From NCBI RefSeq assembly GCF_002079055.1, contig NC_047496.1, positions 186,001 to 250,000 of the forward strand: a stretch of 64,000 bases of DNA, given 5' to 3'. Source of the stretch: Saccharomyces paradoxus. Taxonomy: Eukaryota > Ascomycota > Saccharomycetes > Saccharomycetales > Saccharomycetaceae. This document shows positions 20,919 to 31,166 of this stretch, in pieces; the first letter of the stretch is position 1; each line of letters opens with the position of its first letter. A model generated the notes under the pieces. That model ran no database searches and was not told where the DNA came from. It saw nothing but the letters and a program-made list of their open reading frames with translations. The translations under genes were made by a program, and so were the position numbers.

Positions 20919-22571
20919 CTATCCACCTTTTCTCCCTTCTTGTTTTACTGCCCTTTCCAAACGCTCTTCAAGAGCTCGACATTTCTCGTCTAATTCGTTT
21001 ATATGCCTCCTATATAAATCGGTGACAAGTTCTAACTCATTTATTCTAGTCTTTAGTTTTATTATTTCTTCTTCTTTGTGCAGTTTAGCGGATAAACGAT
21101 CATCTAAGCCTTTAACTGGGTGGCTCACTATTTTCCGTCCTGGGGCATCGGAGCTGCAAACGCCATTTGAGATCGATTGTGAATTTGCTGTGGGTATATA
21201 ATGAGCCTTGGAAGATTGTATCAACGGTATGAAATGAGGCGATGTGGCCTCGGCTTTCACATTGCTAACTGCACGATCTCTTGTCTCGAGCATGTCATTG
21301 ATAGAGGCCATATGGAAAGATAAAGGAGCAGGGTCGCTACGCTTAGCAGATATTATATCTGGGGAAGACATTGTCGATCTGATTTGATTCGGTACCTCGG
21401 ATGGATTAGAGTCAGTTGTTCGCGACGATGTTGGCGCCAGAGTTGCAGCAGTGGAGGCGATGCCATTGTTGCAATTGGAAACTGTTTCACTCGCATTATT
21501 TGATATTGAGGTATTGCTTAAGCTGCCAAGCAGCATTGATAAGTGAGGCAATTGGGGAGAATCTGCGCCCGTTTTTGATGTTACTGAATGTGAAGCGTTG
21601 AGTGGAAAAGAGGCTGCGTTGAATTGCGACCGTTCTTTGATGAAAGTAGACTGATGAGCAGAATTTGAATACTCCTTAATATCTGTATAGCTTGGGAACG
21701 TAAGTAACTTGTCTTGGTATATAGCAGTATCTTGTCTTGGTAGTTTTGGTTTTAGCCTCGGCTTCGAAGAATCCCCCGACATCAGTACCTCTAATTTTGT
21801 CGCTGATAAGTGGGAATCGGTCCTCTCTTTGGAATCAGTTTTTGTCTTCTTGAATATCTTCGCCGTAGACGATGTTCCGATTGAAAGTTGAGAATTTTTT
21901 TTTTTATCTTCATATATGAACTTGCTTGCCTTACGGCCAGTTGGTTCTATATTAGCTTCACCTTTAAGCTCTGCAATCATTGTCTGGTTCCGAAAGTTAT
22001 CCAAATTATGTGTATGATTTGTATTACTTTTTCTATTTCGGGATTTTATTACATCTGTTTTCAAACTAATTGGCCTGGGTTTCCCATGAAGCTTCAAAAA
22101 CAGACCACACGCATTACAAAGCATAGCTCCATGCTCATCTCTCCTCCATAGAGGTGTTGTAGAGGTTAAACAGTTTTTGCAAATTGGAACATTGGCTTCA
22201 CTGGATACATTATTGTTACCATTGCTATCAGTTACTTGATCATTATTTCTAACCTGATTTTTAGGTAATATGTGATGCAACGAATTCTTCTCTGAACTTG
22301 TTCTTTCAGAAGCAGAAGTGGAAAAGGACCTGTCATCAGCCTTAAAATTCATATTGTTGCTTATTGACACTTCCGCTTGCGGTTCACGCAATTGAGCTGA
22401 TGATTTTTGCTCGCTGGAAACAGCTTCATAACCCAAAGGTGGCCATCTTCCAATATGCCCTTCTTCTTCGCTTTGATTCAAACTGTTCAGGCTTTCACTT
22501 GAATTTGGCTCAAAAACATTATCTCGTTTTCTAATGTTATATCTTCCAAGAGTTGTTGCCTGCAATGCCAT
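20919..22571 (-). CDS. GZF3: Gzf3 (Deh1), GATA-type repressor of nitrogen catabolite genes
   Basis: A complete 550-residue protein. The GATA zinc finger is C-X2-C-X17-C-X2-C with Cys131, Cys134, Cys152 and Cys155 ([20 protein letters not shown] then [17 protein letters not shown]). The C-terminus (about residues 505-545) is a heptad-rich coiled coil ([20 protein letters not shown]) that allows dimerisation with itself or Dal80. Between them lie Ser/Asn/Thr-rich, disordered stretches. Gzf3 competes with Gln3 and Gat1 for GATA sites and represses nitrogen-catabolite genes on good nitrogen sources. Its own promoter carries several GATA sites, which suggests auto- and cross-regulation. The finger is strongly conserved with Dal80. 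Confidence 0.96.
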   Translation of the reverse strand: MALQATTLGRYNIRKRDNVFEPNSSESLNSLNQSEEEGHIGRWPPLGYEAVSSEQKSSAQLREPQAEVSISNNMNFKADDRSFSTSASERTSSEKNSLHHILPKNQVRNNDQVTDSNGNNNVSSEANVPICKNCLTSTTPLWRRDEHGAMLCNACGLFLKLHGKPRPISLKTDVIKSRNRKSNTNHTHNLDNFRNQTMIAELKGEANIEPTGRKASKFIYEDKKKNSQLSIGTSSTAKIFKKTKTDSKERTDSHLSATKLEVLMSGDSSKPRLKPKLPRQDTAIYQDKLLTFPSYTDIKEYSNSAHQSTFIKERSQFNAASFPLNASHSVTSKTGADSPQLPHLSMLLGSLSNTSISNNASETVSNCNNGIASTAATLAPTSSRTTDSNPSEVPNQIRSTMSSPDIISAKRSDPAPLSFHMASINDMLETRDRAVSNVKAEATSPHFIPLIQSSKAHYIPTANSQSISNGVCSSDAPGRKIVSHPVKGLDDRLSAKLHKEEEIIKLKTRINELELVTDLYRRHINELDEKCRALEERLERAVKQEGRKGG

Positions 22572-22993
22572 AATATTACCAGTAAGATCTTAGGACACAG
22601 TACAAACACTCAAATGATACTTGTATATTTTATGCCTTAGCTGCAACGATTTGTAATATGTTCTCTTTCCGAACTACCTTATTATCAAGCTCATATCTTA
22701 TTTTTCACTGATTAGGATTGATAAGCGCAGATAAGCGAAGATAAGAAAATTTTCACTTTGTTCGCCCACTTGTTAGTGGATCAGCAATTCAGTAACGTTA
22801 ATCACTAGGAACGACAGAGGAAATGACAGGTTAATATCCAATTGAACCTTGGAAGTTATGTAATTGAGATATAGAGCAAGGCTCTCAAAGACATCTACCA
22901 TGAATAAATTAGAGGTACTTCAATGGAAAGACTTCGTTCGATAGCATAATGTTTTATTTTACAGAAATTTACATATTATTTCACCTCTTTTCT
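22572..22993. other. Intergenic region GZF3 promoter / UTP10 3' side
   Basis: 422 bp between two minus-strand genes: UTP10 terminator to the right of 22900-22993 and GZF3 promoter with its GATA cluster at 22681-22745. No RNA gene or repeat apart from these sites. Confidence 0.5.
22681..22745. promoter_or_regulatory. GATA-site cluster upstream of GZF3
   Basis: Three GATAAG sites start at 22720, 22730 and 22740, spaced by exactly 10 bp and all in the same orientation. A fourth, reversed site (TTATCA) lies at about 22684. They are 115-175 bp from the GZF3 ATG. GATA factors Gln3, Gat1, Dal80 and Gzf3 bind this core. The sites are seen; the regulation is inferred from the known cross-regulation of yeast GATA genes. 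Confidence 0.8.
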
Positions 22994-25900
22994 TTAATCT
23001 AAATACCTATCAAAAGGCTCCCCTAAAACGTTCTCGACGACCTTGACTAAACCGGTCCTGACTTCGCGTTCAATCTCTTCATCATCGTCTTCCAATAACT
23101 CGGCAATGACGGGAACAAGTTGTGGCAAGAGAACTAACCAACTTTCACCTATCTTAGAGTATATCAATTTCATGGCTCTAACAGCCCATAGTTTTTCAGT
23201 GGAGGAACAGGAAGCTTTCATGTGTTCAACAATCAGCTTATTCAGAATTTGGTTATGCTCATCAACGCCACTATTATTAGAAGCCAGAGCGCCAATTGCC
23301 TTGACTAAATACTTCCCAATAGAGTTTTCTATATTGGATAATTGATTGACTATGGATCCAGAAATTAATTCGAATCTGGAGGTTGACTTCCAATATTCGT
23401 CTCTATCAAACTTTAGTGAAGATGTCAAAGAGTTGATTACTAGACGTCTTAAGTTAACATTTTGTATGTCCTTGCTAATGAACCTCTTCAGTAATATATC
23501 AACAGGTTCTAACAAATACGTGAAATAGGAAGTAATTATACCTCTCAAATTTTCTTGAAGCTTATTGAAAAACTTGAAGAAAGCTAACAGTCTTTCTGTT
23601 TCAGTAATACTTGTATTTGTAACGCCTTCACCGTCAAATGCCCATCTTACTAATATAACAAACAGCGGTCTAAATACTTTGTCATTCATCTTCAGGACAT
23701 AAGAGTTGGCAATTTCGTGAACGGAAGCTTCTATCCTACTAATTGTATTATTATCGAAACTCGAAATAGATCTGAATTCGAATAGAGATAGTAATAACTT
23801 GAAAAATATAGGCGATTGTGAAGTCGCAGATTTTTTATCAATACCTTCAACAGTGGATTCTAATGTACTCAAAAATAGGCTAACGGCAACCGTATCATTG
23901 GATGTTGCTATTTCAGCGGACCAAATTTTGAATAAAACTTTCAAAACTTCCTTCAAATCAATATGTTCAATGATCAGTGAAATCACTGATAGCCTAATGC
24001 TGGTGTCAACCTCACGGGCAAAATAAATAACATGCAAAACATCCAGAATATTTGACATCAAGAAACTTGGAATGCTTTTGATTAGACCTGCGAACAACAG
24101 CAGTATAGCAACCTGCAATTGCTCCTTTAATGGGTTGCTGCTATCCTCTAATGAAGCATTAAATAGTTTAATAGAAGGAGGGACTATCCTTGGGTAGAAT
24201 GCAATTGATTTGACGCCTAATACTTGAACACAGTTAGTTATCAAAGCCAACGAGGATATCTTGACTTCTGTCATGTCAGAGCTGATTTTTTCAGTAGCAA
24301 GGGTAAGAGCTTGAGTTAATATAAACCCATCAAGCTTCTTACCATATTTGCTTACCAAAGCCGTTATTGTGTTTAATATTACTTGAGAAATAACAACAGA
24401 CTTAGATTCCAAAGGCATTCTTTCAAGCAAAACCTTCAATACATCGTCCACTATGGGGATAGCATCAGAGCCTTCCAACTCAAATTTGGACCCAATTACC
24501 AACGTCAGGTGGTATCTAATGTCTTCATTAGTGGAGGTATTTAGTAAAGGTAATACCGCGTTAACAAACTCGTCCACTGGTAAAATTTGTAACACATTGC
24601 CAAGCACCTTCAATAGGATCTCCTTTATTTCAGTGGTGTGATCTGAAAATGATGTTTCAGAGTCAGAGACTTCCTCGTTTTCTTGGGAAGTTATGCATGA
24701 AAAGGTTAATTCTACGGAGTTGATGAAAAAAAGAATACTCTCTAAAAAGGTTCCAAATTCGTCTCTGATCTTTTCAATTAACTTCCGATCGCTTGTTTCA
24801 TCCAAAAGAATGGAATATACCTTTAATCGTAAATTTTTCCTCACATCGTAATAATCTTGGTCGGTCTCCTCAGTTATTTTATTGATAAGTTCAAAAGTGT
24901 TGTTGACGAAGGCCAAAAATTCACTTTCTGAAAAATTTAAGATACCATTTGAAAACAAAACACGAGATTCTAGTGATTTTTTCTTTTCTGAGGATCTCTT
25001 TGATGATGTCAGCAATTTGATAATATCGAGTAAGTCATTCAAACCTGATAACTCCTCCCTGACCTGTAGGTCAACGAGTAAGGCCTTGATAAATTCAATT
25101 AATGTTCTTGCCTCGCCAATTTTAAAGTTGACTAAAGCTGAAGAATACTGTTGTGCGATTAAGAAAAGGAAAGAACCCAACGCCTTGACCGGACCAAGTG
25201 TTTTGATCAATGTAGAAAATAGTTTGACCCTTCTATGCCTTGGGACGTGTTGCAAAGCGGTTGTGAAACTCAACAAGAGAAACTCCATTTCTTCTTTTTC
25301 ATTTCCTTTACTATTCTTAATCAAGGCAGGAACAACAGTTAGTATGGTACGCTCAACAACTTTAGTGGTAAATTCGTCATCTTGACGAATACTATGGGCC
25401 CCCATGAAAGTAAAGATAGGCATCACAGAATGCAAAATAACTTCCGAACTTAAAGTAGCGAGAGAACCAATCACAAGTAATAGTTTGTTTTGGACTTGCG
25501 GAGAAGCTGAATTTCTGATGGCGGATACCAATATATCTGCCCTTACGTTGGTTAGTTCTGTACAGCCATGTTCCTTCAAGTACGTAATTGTGTTCAGCAT
25601 ACAAGAAATCAAAGTTTCCTGCGCATACAAAACCGGCAATCCACCGTCTTGATCCAAAGTTTCCAAATCTGATAATAAGGAAAGTAGAGTGGACAAAAGC
25701 TTTTCGGACCCAACAATTTTGACCTTATCAAGTGCTTCCAAAATAATCGTCAATTTTCTCAAGTGCAATTCTGCTAGTTGGGAAACCTCCTCTTTCAAAA
25801 ATGCGGTTTTACTCGTCGATGAGCGTCTTCTCCTTCTTTTGGAAAAGTCTGTCTGATCCATTTCGTTACTGATACTGTTTTGATTCAGTATGGATACAAA

Positions 25901-28303
25901 AATCTCAGAATCTAGCGGCAACGATTGTAGCACACCGACTGTGTCGTACGATGATTCCACGCTGCTCGAAGAATCCACCATATTTTGGACAACTTTTAGT
26001 TTTTGAGCATTAGTCAATGAAGCAAATATGCTGATAAGCCTCTCGGCAGCGATATTAGCTAATTGCTCATAATCCGAGTTTAGAGCGTTGAGAATAAAAT
26101 CGACCATAAATGACTGCTTCTCCTTTGGTGATACCAAATTAACTAAAGACCGCTCAAAATGTTCAAAATTTGCTTTATTAGCAATACAACTTGTTTCCCA
26201 ACTAGATCTGTTTTCCAAGTAGTGGGAAATAAATTCTTCGAACAAAGAAGAGTAGGAAGATGCAAAAGTCGAACTTTTGTTCAGATTATCCAACAACACT
26301 GTCTTAGCATACGGAGAAGGTATCAGCAAGGCTTGATTGGCCCAAAACAACAAAAAGACCTTTTCATTTCTCTTTGGCGTAAATATTCTGGATATGTCAT
26401 AATTCTCAGTGACGTACTCGTTCAAAAACCCTGATAACCAGGCTTCACTATCTTTGGGATTTAACATAGGAATGGCAATATTTTCTCCGTAAAGTTTATC
26501 AGATAAAAAATAGTGCTTTGTGGATGGTCTTTTAGCTATCAAGGAAAGAATCTTCTTTACGCCAGTCCTGACTTTTATGGAGGCATCTCGCAGAGCACAA
26601 ATCAGGCATGGAACTAAAGTAAAAATATTAGCTTCCTTTTCAATACTGTTAATATATTTTGCAATATTGTTTAATGATATTAGCTTTAGTGCGGTTGGAG
26701 CGGCTGGAGATATAGTAACTCTTAACAAGAACGTTATTCTTGATTCTAAAGTAGTGAAAAAGGAAGTCAAAAAAGAACTTGCTTGATAACCTTTACCAAT
26801 AGCTTCAGTAAATAGGGATAAAACCTTTTTATATCTTTCTCCAGTTTCTGCTAGCATGGACATATTTGTTGTGTTGATAAATTCTGAATGTTTATCTAAG
26901 AATGCTTGGAATGAAGCCGTATCCTTTTTAGAGACCTCCACAGGGTCGCTTAATTGCTTTACAATGTCGGTGTTAACATCGGCATTGGTGAATAAAGATG
27001 TAGTCAGCCTTATTTCGAAGAGTTCGCCAGTTAATCCTAATGATCTCAAACATTTTAGCACCAGATCTTCATTGATAGAGGTGAAATATTCGAATAATTC
27101 CACCAATTGTGACTTATCGTCTAAAATTTCAGAAAGATGAATTAAATCAATGATGATCAATCTAACTTCGTATCTTTCTAGTCTTATTTTTTTCAATAAG
27201 CTGAGAATAATGCTCAATTTGGATTGGTCATACCTTGCAATGGATCTAGTATAGGAGGTAATGAATTTATCACAGACTGGTTTATCTTCCTTATCTAAGA
27301 AAGACAGGACAGATGCAGTGTCATACTTGCTATCGAATAACTTGAAAATTTTGGAGGGTAGTTGATCTACGTTACCTTGCCCTCTTAATGTTTGGAAAAG
27401 CTTACAAATTGTGAGAAGTGCTGAATGTTTCGCTTCTTTAGCATCTAAGTTTGAAAGAATGGTTTCCATGGCAGCTAAAATAATTGTTTTCTTTAAAGGT
27501 AAGGCAGTAGCGAATACAATCAATATCGTATGTGCAGCTATTTGACAATCTTTTGATTTAGAGGCTAAAAGTTTAGCTGAAATTTCAAGTAAGATTGGAA
27601 CAAGCTGGTTTAGTTTTTCATCGTTGTTGGAATTGAAAGCAACGACGTTGATAAAGCAGCATGTTGTAAATAAAAGCTGGTTAGTATACGTTGCATTATG
27701 CTTAATACATTGATCCAGATAATTAGTGTAAAGTTTCAGGAAATCCATGTCATTGAAGAGCTTTACCATGGTCAGGCCTGTTGGGGGATTTTCACTTCTA
27801 ACGAAATTGGACAAACAATTAAACAAGGGGGGCAGTTTGATAATGCTGAGAATTCTCTTAAAGACAGGAGTTTGATAGTAATTTAGAGTGGACAAAAGCA
27901 GCATTTCTGTGTTTTTAACATGGATTTGAAAACGACGAACTAACCATTCCGTTGCATGTAATGTAGGCGCTAAATACCACTTGGAAGAAGCCAATAGCAA
28001 ATACGCATTGATGGCATTATCCAAATCTCTAAGTTCTTCTTTTGTTTGGACATTTCTATCAAGAGAAATGGAAGACTCTGAAAAGAGAGTTCTTGAGAAA
28101 ATGGCAAACCTTGGCTCGATTTGACTCAATTCTTCAAGAGCCTGGCTTGCATTTTCAAAAATGAAATCGTAATCTTGTGTTGCAGCCGTCTTTGAGTTAT
28201 AAATTAAAGAAGCAGAATGAAGTTTTTGTCTTCTCTTTCTATCCAACGCAACAGTAGCATTGTTGGAAGCAACTTGAGCTAATTGGTCACTCAACGAAGA
28301 CAT
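22994..28303 (-). CDS. UTP10: Utp10, large HEAT-repeat subunit of the small-subunit processome
   Basis: A complete 1,769-residue protein, the expected size and the longest gene of the window. It is a continuous alpha-solenoid of HEAT-like repeats, visible as alternating amphipathic helices throughout. The N-terminal part (about residues 230-350) corresponds to the U3snoRNP10 domain, and the C-terminal part (about 1500-1650) to the BP28CT domain. The end (QLVPVIAELLEDDDEEIEREVRTGLVKVVENVLGE) is a typical terminal HEAT repeat. Utp10 is part of the t-UTP/UtpA subcomplex, which binds the 5' ETS of pre-rRNA in the nucleolus and supports rDNA transcription. A basic patch KRRRRRSSTSK lies near residue 815. 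A PAC box and RRPE precede it. Domain boundaries are estimates. Confidence 0.96.
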   Translation of the reverse strand: MSSLSDQLAQVASNNATVALDRKRRQKLHSASLIYNSKTAATQDYDFIFENASQALEELSQIEPRFAIFSRTLFSESSISLDRNVQTKEELRDLDNAINAYLLLASSKWYLAPTLHATEWLVRRFQIHVKNTEMLLLSTLNYYQTPVFKRILSIIKLPPLFNCLSNFVRSENPPTGLTMVKLFNDMDFLKLYTNYLDQCIKHNATYTNQLLFTTCCFINVVAFNSNNDEKLNQLVPILLEISAKLLASKSKDCQIAAHTILIVFATALPLKKTIILAAMETILSNLDAKEAKHSALLTICKLFQTLRGQGNVDQLPSKIFKLFDSKYDTASVLSFLDKEDKPVCDKFITSYTRSIARYDQSKLSIILSLLKKIRLERYEVRLIIIDLIHLSEILDDKSQLVELFEYFTSINEDLVLKCLRSLGLTGELFEIRLTTSLFTNADVNTDIVKQLSDPVEVSKKDTASFQAFLDKHSEFINTTNMSMLAETGERYKKVLSLFTEAIGKGYQASSFLTSFFTTLESRITFLLRVTISPAAPTALKLISLNNIAKYINSIEKEANIFTLVPCLICALRDASIKVRTGVKKILSLIAKRPSTKHYFLSDKLYGENIAIPMLNPKDSEAWLSGFLNEYVTENYDISRIFTPKRNEKVFLLFWANQALLIPSPYAKTVLLDNLNKSSTFASSYSSLFEEFISHYLENRSSWETSCIANKANFEHFERSLVNLVSPKEKQSFMVDFILNALNSDYEQLANIAAERLISIFASLTNAQKLKVVQNMVDSSSSVESSYDTVGVLQSLPLDSEIFVSILNQNSISNEMDQTDFSKRRRRRSSTSKTAFLKEEVSQLAELHLRKLTIILEALDKVKIVGSEKLLSTLLSLLSDLETLDQDGGLPVLYAQETLISCMLNTITYLKEHGCTELTNVRADILVSAIRNSASPQVQNKLLLVIGSLATLSSEVILHSVMPIFTFMGAHSIRQDDEFTTKVVERTILTVVPALIKNSKGNEKEEMEFLLLSFTTALQHVPRHRRVKLFSTLIKTLGPVKALGSFLFLIAQQYSSALVNFKIGEARTLIEFIKALLVDLQVREELSGLNDLLDIIKLLTSSKRSSEKKKSLESRVLFSNGILNFSESEFLAFVNNTFELINKITEETDQDYYDVRKNLRLKVYSILLDETSDRKLIEKIRDEFGTFLESILFFINSVELTFSCITSQENEEVSDSETSFSDHTTEIKEILLKVLGNVLQILPVDEFVNAVLPLLNTSTNEDIRYHLTLVIGSKFELEGSDAIPIVDDVLKVLLERMPLESKSVVISQVILNTITALVSKYGKKLDGFILTQALTLATEKISSDMTEVKISSLALITNCVQVLGVKSIAFYPRIVPPSIKLFNASLEDSSNPLKEQLQVAILLLFAGLIKSIPSFLMSNILDVLHVIYFAREVDTSIRLSVISLIIEHIDLKEVLKVLFKIWSAEIATSNDTVAVSLFLSTLESTVEGIDKKSATSQSPIFFKLLLSLFEFRSISSFDNNTISRIEASVHEIANSYVLKMNDKVFRPLFVILVRWAFDGEGVTNTSITETERLLAFFKFFNKLQENLRGIITSYFTYLLEPVDILLKRFISKDIQNVNLRRLVINSLTSSLKFDRDEYWKSTSRFELISGSIVNQLSNIENSIGKYLVKAIGALASNNSGVDEHNQILNKLIVEHMKASCSSTEKLWAVRAMKLIYSKIGESWLVLLPQLVPVIAELLEDDDEEIEREVRTGLVKVVENVLGEPFDRYLD

Positions 28304-28701
28304 ATTTGAAAGTTGTTCGTGCTTTGGTTGCTGGCTAGGTAACTCTGATTCTGAAGGTATGAAGCAAGTGCTTGTTACACCTTCGAAAAATATCTAGCTC
28401 ATCGCTAACTGAAAATTTTTTTTCTTGCTTACCGCAGAAAGAAAAAAGAAAGAAAAAAAGTCATGTGACTTGAATATTATTTAGCTGTGTATCTTAATGA
28501 TTATTTGTTATGGGAATATAAAATTGAAATGAAGGTCCAAAAGATCATACGTTATTTGTACTTAATGCTGTATTTATATTTTACTTTTAATTTTTTTTTT
28601 CTAGCAAATCAAAGTCTTCTTTGGTGCTAAAGAAAGGTTTGAATAACAGCATGGGCTCCTTTTTGTTAACAAGTTTCTGGCAGAGTATACTTTGTGAGAG
28701 T
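28304..28701. other. Intergenic region UTP10 promoter / PRM10 3' side
   Basis: 398 bp containing the PAC/RRPE pair, a poly-A/poly-T rich zone at 28410-28460 and 28590-28602, and an 11-of-11 match to the ARS core consensus (ATTTATATTTT) at 28572-28582. Whether that match acts as an origin cannot be told from sequence. Confidence 0.5.
28397..28420 (-). promoter_or_regulatory. PAC and RRPE elements upstream of UTP10
   Basis: GCTCATCGC (PAC) at 28397-28405 and TGAAAATTTTT (RRPE) at 28410-28420, five bp apart and 94-117 bp before the UTP10 ATG. This spacing is the classic ribosome-biogenesis promoter arrangement. Confidence 0.85.
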
Positions 28702-31020
28702 CTATAAACTGAAAAGACCAGTTTTCTTTTTTCCGAAGGGATAGACAAAGAGTGAAGAGGCAAATAATCCCACAGAAATACCGACACAAACTTGAATCAT
28801 TGTCATACCAAATGACATTGAGGATGATGGATCAGAGGTGCTTGTCGTGGTAGTTTCATTACCGTTAACAATCGTGTTCGCACTTTGCAACCCAGATAGC
28901 AACGAATTTTGTGAAGCAATACCAGATGGCACTTGAACGAAAATCGCGGGTAGCATAGCCGACACTGCTAAACCTTTCCATATTCTGGAGTATAAATTAC
29001 CTAAAACACCTATGACGAATGCAGCTAAGGCAGCGGTAAATTCTGTTGAATTTGCAAAATGCTTACCGGCCCAATATGTTACAACATAACCGGTGCAGGA
29101 AATAAAGACCATAACAGGCAATTGCGATATGTGTGCCTGGTTTAATAAAGAGATACTAATAGTAAACGCTGGAACAAAGAGGAACCTGAACCATGGAGAA
29201 ATCAATTGAGGACATGAAATTTCGTTAGTGGCATTGTGATACATCCATCCGAACAAAGCCGAGCCTAGTGTTATGCCAAACCCCAAAAATAAGGAATAAA
29301 TAATGGCGTAGAACATACGGACAGCGCCGGCCACTAGGCTTCGACTTTGCAACTCTAAAGCGCCACACAGAATAATATACCCTGGTAGAATCAATGCTAA
29401 TGAGCCTTGCGTGACGGCGCCAAAGCAGATCTGGGAACGAGGAATAGAGCCAAAGGCTCTACCGCAAAAGCTAACCACAATAGATGCAGAAATTTCGAAA
29501 ACGTTTGAATACATGTAGGATTTTTGTGAAAGAATAAATTGCAAAGACCCTACACAAAGCCCCATAAAAAATGAGATTGCCAGATTTACCCAATCACCAC
29601 CGAAGGCATACGGAGTGACCATAGCAGAACAAAATGCATACAAAAGAACACAAACCCAAGGTGGATATAAGTTCGTGTCTGCCAAAATTTGGTCAAGTAA
29701 GGCATTACCTTCATCGGCACCCAAAGTATCGTGGACAACTCTTTTATAAACGGCATGAACTTGGTGCAGTTTCCAAAGATTTAAACCTTGGTTACACCTA
29801 ACCAATTGAACTTCGGAAGTTCTTGTTGTGGCGTCACCAAATGAGACAATCATACAGCCTGGAAGGTACAGAAACTGTCCGTCTATTTCAAGGACTCTAG
29901 AAGTCATAATCATATATTCTTCAAGCCTATGAGTGGGGGCGCCGTACATCATAAGGGCTCTACACATGCGTAAGATGAATCGATGTCTTTGTAAAATGTC
30001 TGCAATATGAACTGTAATTTTTGCTTCTGTTTTCAACCTTTTTTTCAGCTTGGGTATTTTGCCCTTTCTAGCCTTGCCTCTTAAGTTTTGTAATCTGCTA
30101 CGCTTGGCAACCGGTACATCTTTCCTTCCGGCAGCAGCAGAAGAGACACCTTCTTCGTCTGTTGTTGGAGCTTGCGAATCAGAATAGATGGAGCTAGCAT
30201 TTAGATCGTCATTTTGATATAGTTTCAGTAATGACCCTAATACCCCACTCTTCACTTGAGATGGAGGGGGTACGTACGTTGAAGTTTCAATGAACCCTTC
30301 ATTATCGTCAGAGGAATTGTTTTCCGCATAGTCATCAAAATGATCTACCGCAGGCGCTAGGAATGAATTTTTTGAACTTGAGCCTAATGTTTCGCCATCT
30401 GACGTGTAATTTCCATCATTTTCTAATTTGAGGGCCTCCAGTTTTTCTTTATTATCGCCCTCATGAACGTCTACGATTTTAGACGCATCGGCCAGGTCGG
30501 ATAAAGGAATTTCTTCATTACGATTATTTTTCTCTATATCATTCTTACCATCTTCATTGTCTGAGGATATTGGTGCCAATCCGGGAACCAAACCCCCTTG
30601 ATTTCCGGTCAGATTATTTATTATCTTTTTAATGAACGTCTCATCATCCCCATCATCACCGTTGTTTTTTAAATGTGTGAAGGATACCTTAGCCTTCCTC
30701 TTGTGGCGAGCAGGTCTATCGTCTTCATCCTGCCCATCTGTGCTCTTGGAATTCTCACTGGTTTCTGTAGACCTTGAAGAAACATCGTTTTCTGGGCCAT
30801 CTATATCAGTATTAAACCTTACATTTTTGTTATCACTATTGGAAACGCCCGGATCAGTTCTGCTCCCACCAGTTAAATTGCTTCTTCTATCCTCGTCTGA
30901 GTTGTTGAGGGTTCGATAGTTACTACTACCTTCGAAAGGCACGCCCGATTGACAGTCTTCGGAGCTCCTCATTTGAATTTTTGTCTCAGGAGAAGTTGTT
31001 TTCTCGTTTATACTGTCCAT
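28702..31020 (-). CDS. PRM10: Prm10, ThrE-type membrane protein, single joined frame (YJL107C + YJL108C)
   Basis: One open frame of 772 residues with no internal stop. In the S. cerevisiae S288c reference this region is split into YJL107C (N-terminal half) and YJL108C/PRM10 (C-terminal half). Residues 1-330 are acidic, Ser/Asn/Asp-rich and probably cytosolic, ending in a strongly basic segment (KRSRLQNLRGKARKGKIPKLKKRL). From about residue 345 a ThrE-like domain (also known as DUF1212) begins (FILRMCRALMMYGAPTHRLEEYM), followed by about ten hydrophobic segments up to the C-terminus. ThrE relatives export threonine and serine in bacteria; the yeast substrate is unknown. Pheromone response elements lie just upstream of the joined start. 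Confidence 0.93.
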   Translation of the reverse strand: MDSINEKTTSPETKIQMRSSEDCQSGVPFEGSSNYRTLNNSDEDRRSNLTGGSRTDPGVSNSDNKNVRFNTDIDGPENDVSSRSTETSENSKSTDGQDEDDRPARHKRKAKVSFTHLKNNGDDGDDETFIKKIINNLTGNQGGLVPGLAPISSDNEDGKNDIEKNNRNEEIPLSDLADASKIVDVHEGDNKEKLEALKLENDGNYTSDGETLGSSSKNSFLAPAVDHFDDYAENNSSDDNEGFIETSTYVPPPSQVKSGVLGSLLKLYQNDDLNASSIYSDSQAPTTDEEGVSSAAAGRKDVPVAKRSRLQNLRGKARKGKIPKLKKRLKTEAKITVHIADILQRHRFILRMCRALMMYGAPTHRLEEYMIMTSRVLEIDGQFLYLPGCMIVSFGDATTRTSEVQLVRCNQGLNLWKLHQVHAVYKRVVHDTLGADEGNALLDQILADTNLYPPWVCVLLYAFCSAMVTPYAFGGDWVNLAISFFMGLCVGSLQFILSQKSYMYSNVFEISASIVVSFCGRAFGSIPRSQICFGAVTQGSLALILPGYIILCGALELQSRSLVAGAVRMFYAIIYSLFLGFGITLGSALFGWMYHNATNEISCPQLISPWFRFLFVPAFTISISLLNQAHISQLPVMVFISCTGYVVTYWAGKHFANSTEFTAALAAFVIGVLGNLYSRIWKGLAVSAMLPAIFVQVPSGIASQNSLLSGLQSANTIVNGNETTTTSTSDPSSSMSFGMTMIQVCVGISVGLFASSLFVYPFGKKKTGLFSL

Positions 31021-31128
31021 TGTATAACCTCTCAGTTATTCGATAAGTTTTTTTTATTTTTCTATATCTAAAGGATAATAATCGCACACTACTAAGTAAG
31101 AAAAGTGTTATATAAGACTATTTAGCTA

Positions 31129-31166
31129 CGTTTCATATATAACAGATCGAAAACAAATATGAAACA
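31129..31166. promoter_or_regulatory. Pheromone response elements upstream of PRM10
   Basis: A perfect TGAAACA at 31160-31166 and a 6-of-7 copy in the opposite orientation (CGTTTCA) at 31129-31135, about 110-145 bp before the PRM10 ATG. Ste12 binds TGAAACA, and PRM10 was named as a pheromone-regulated membrane protein. Confidence 0.7.
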
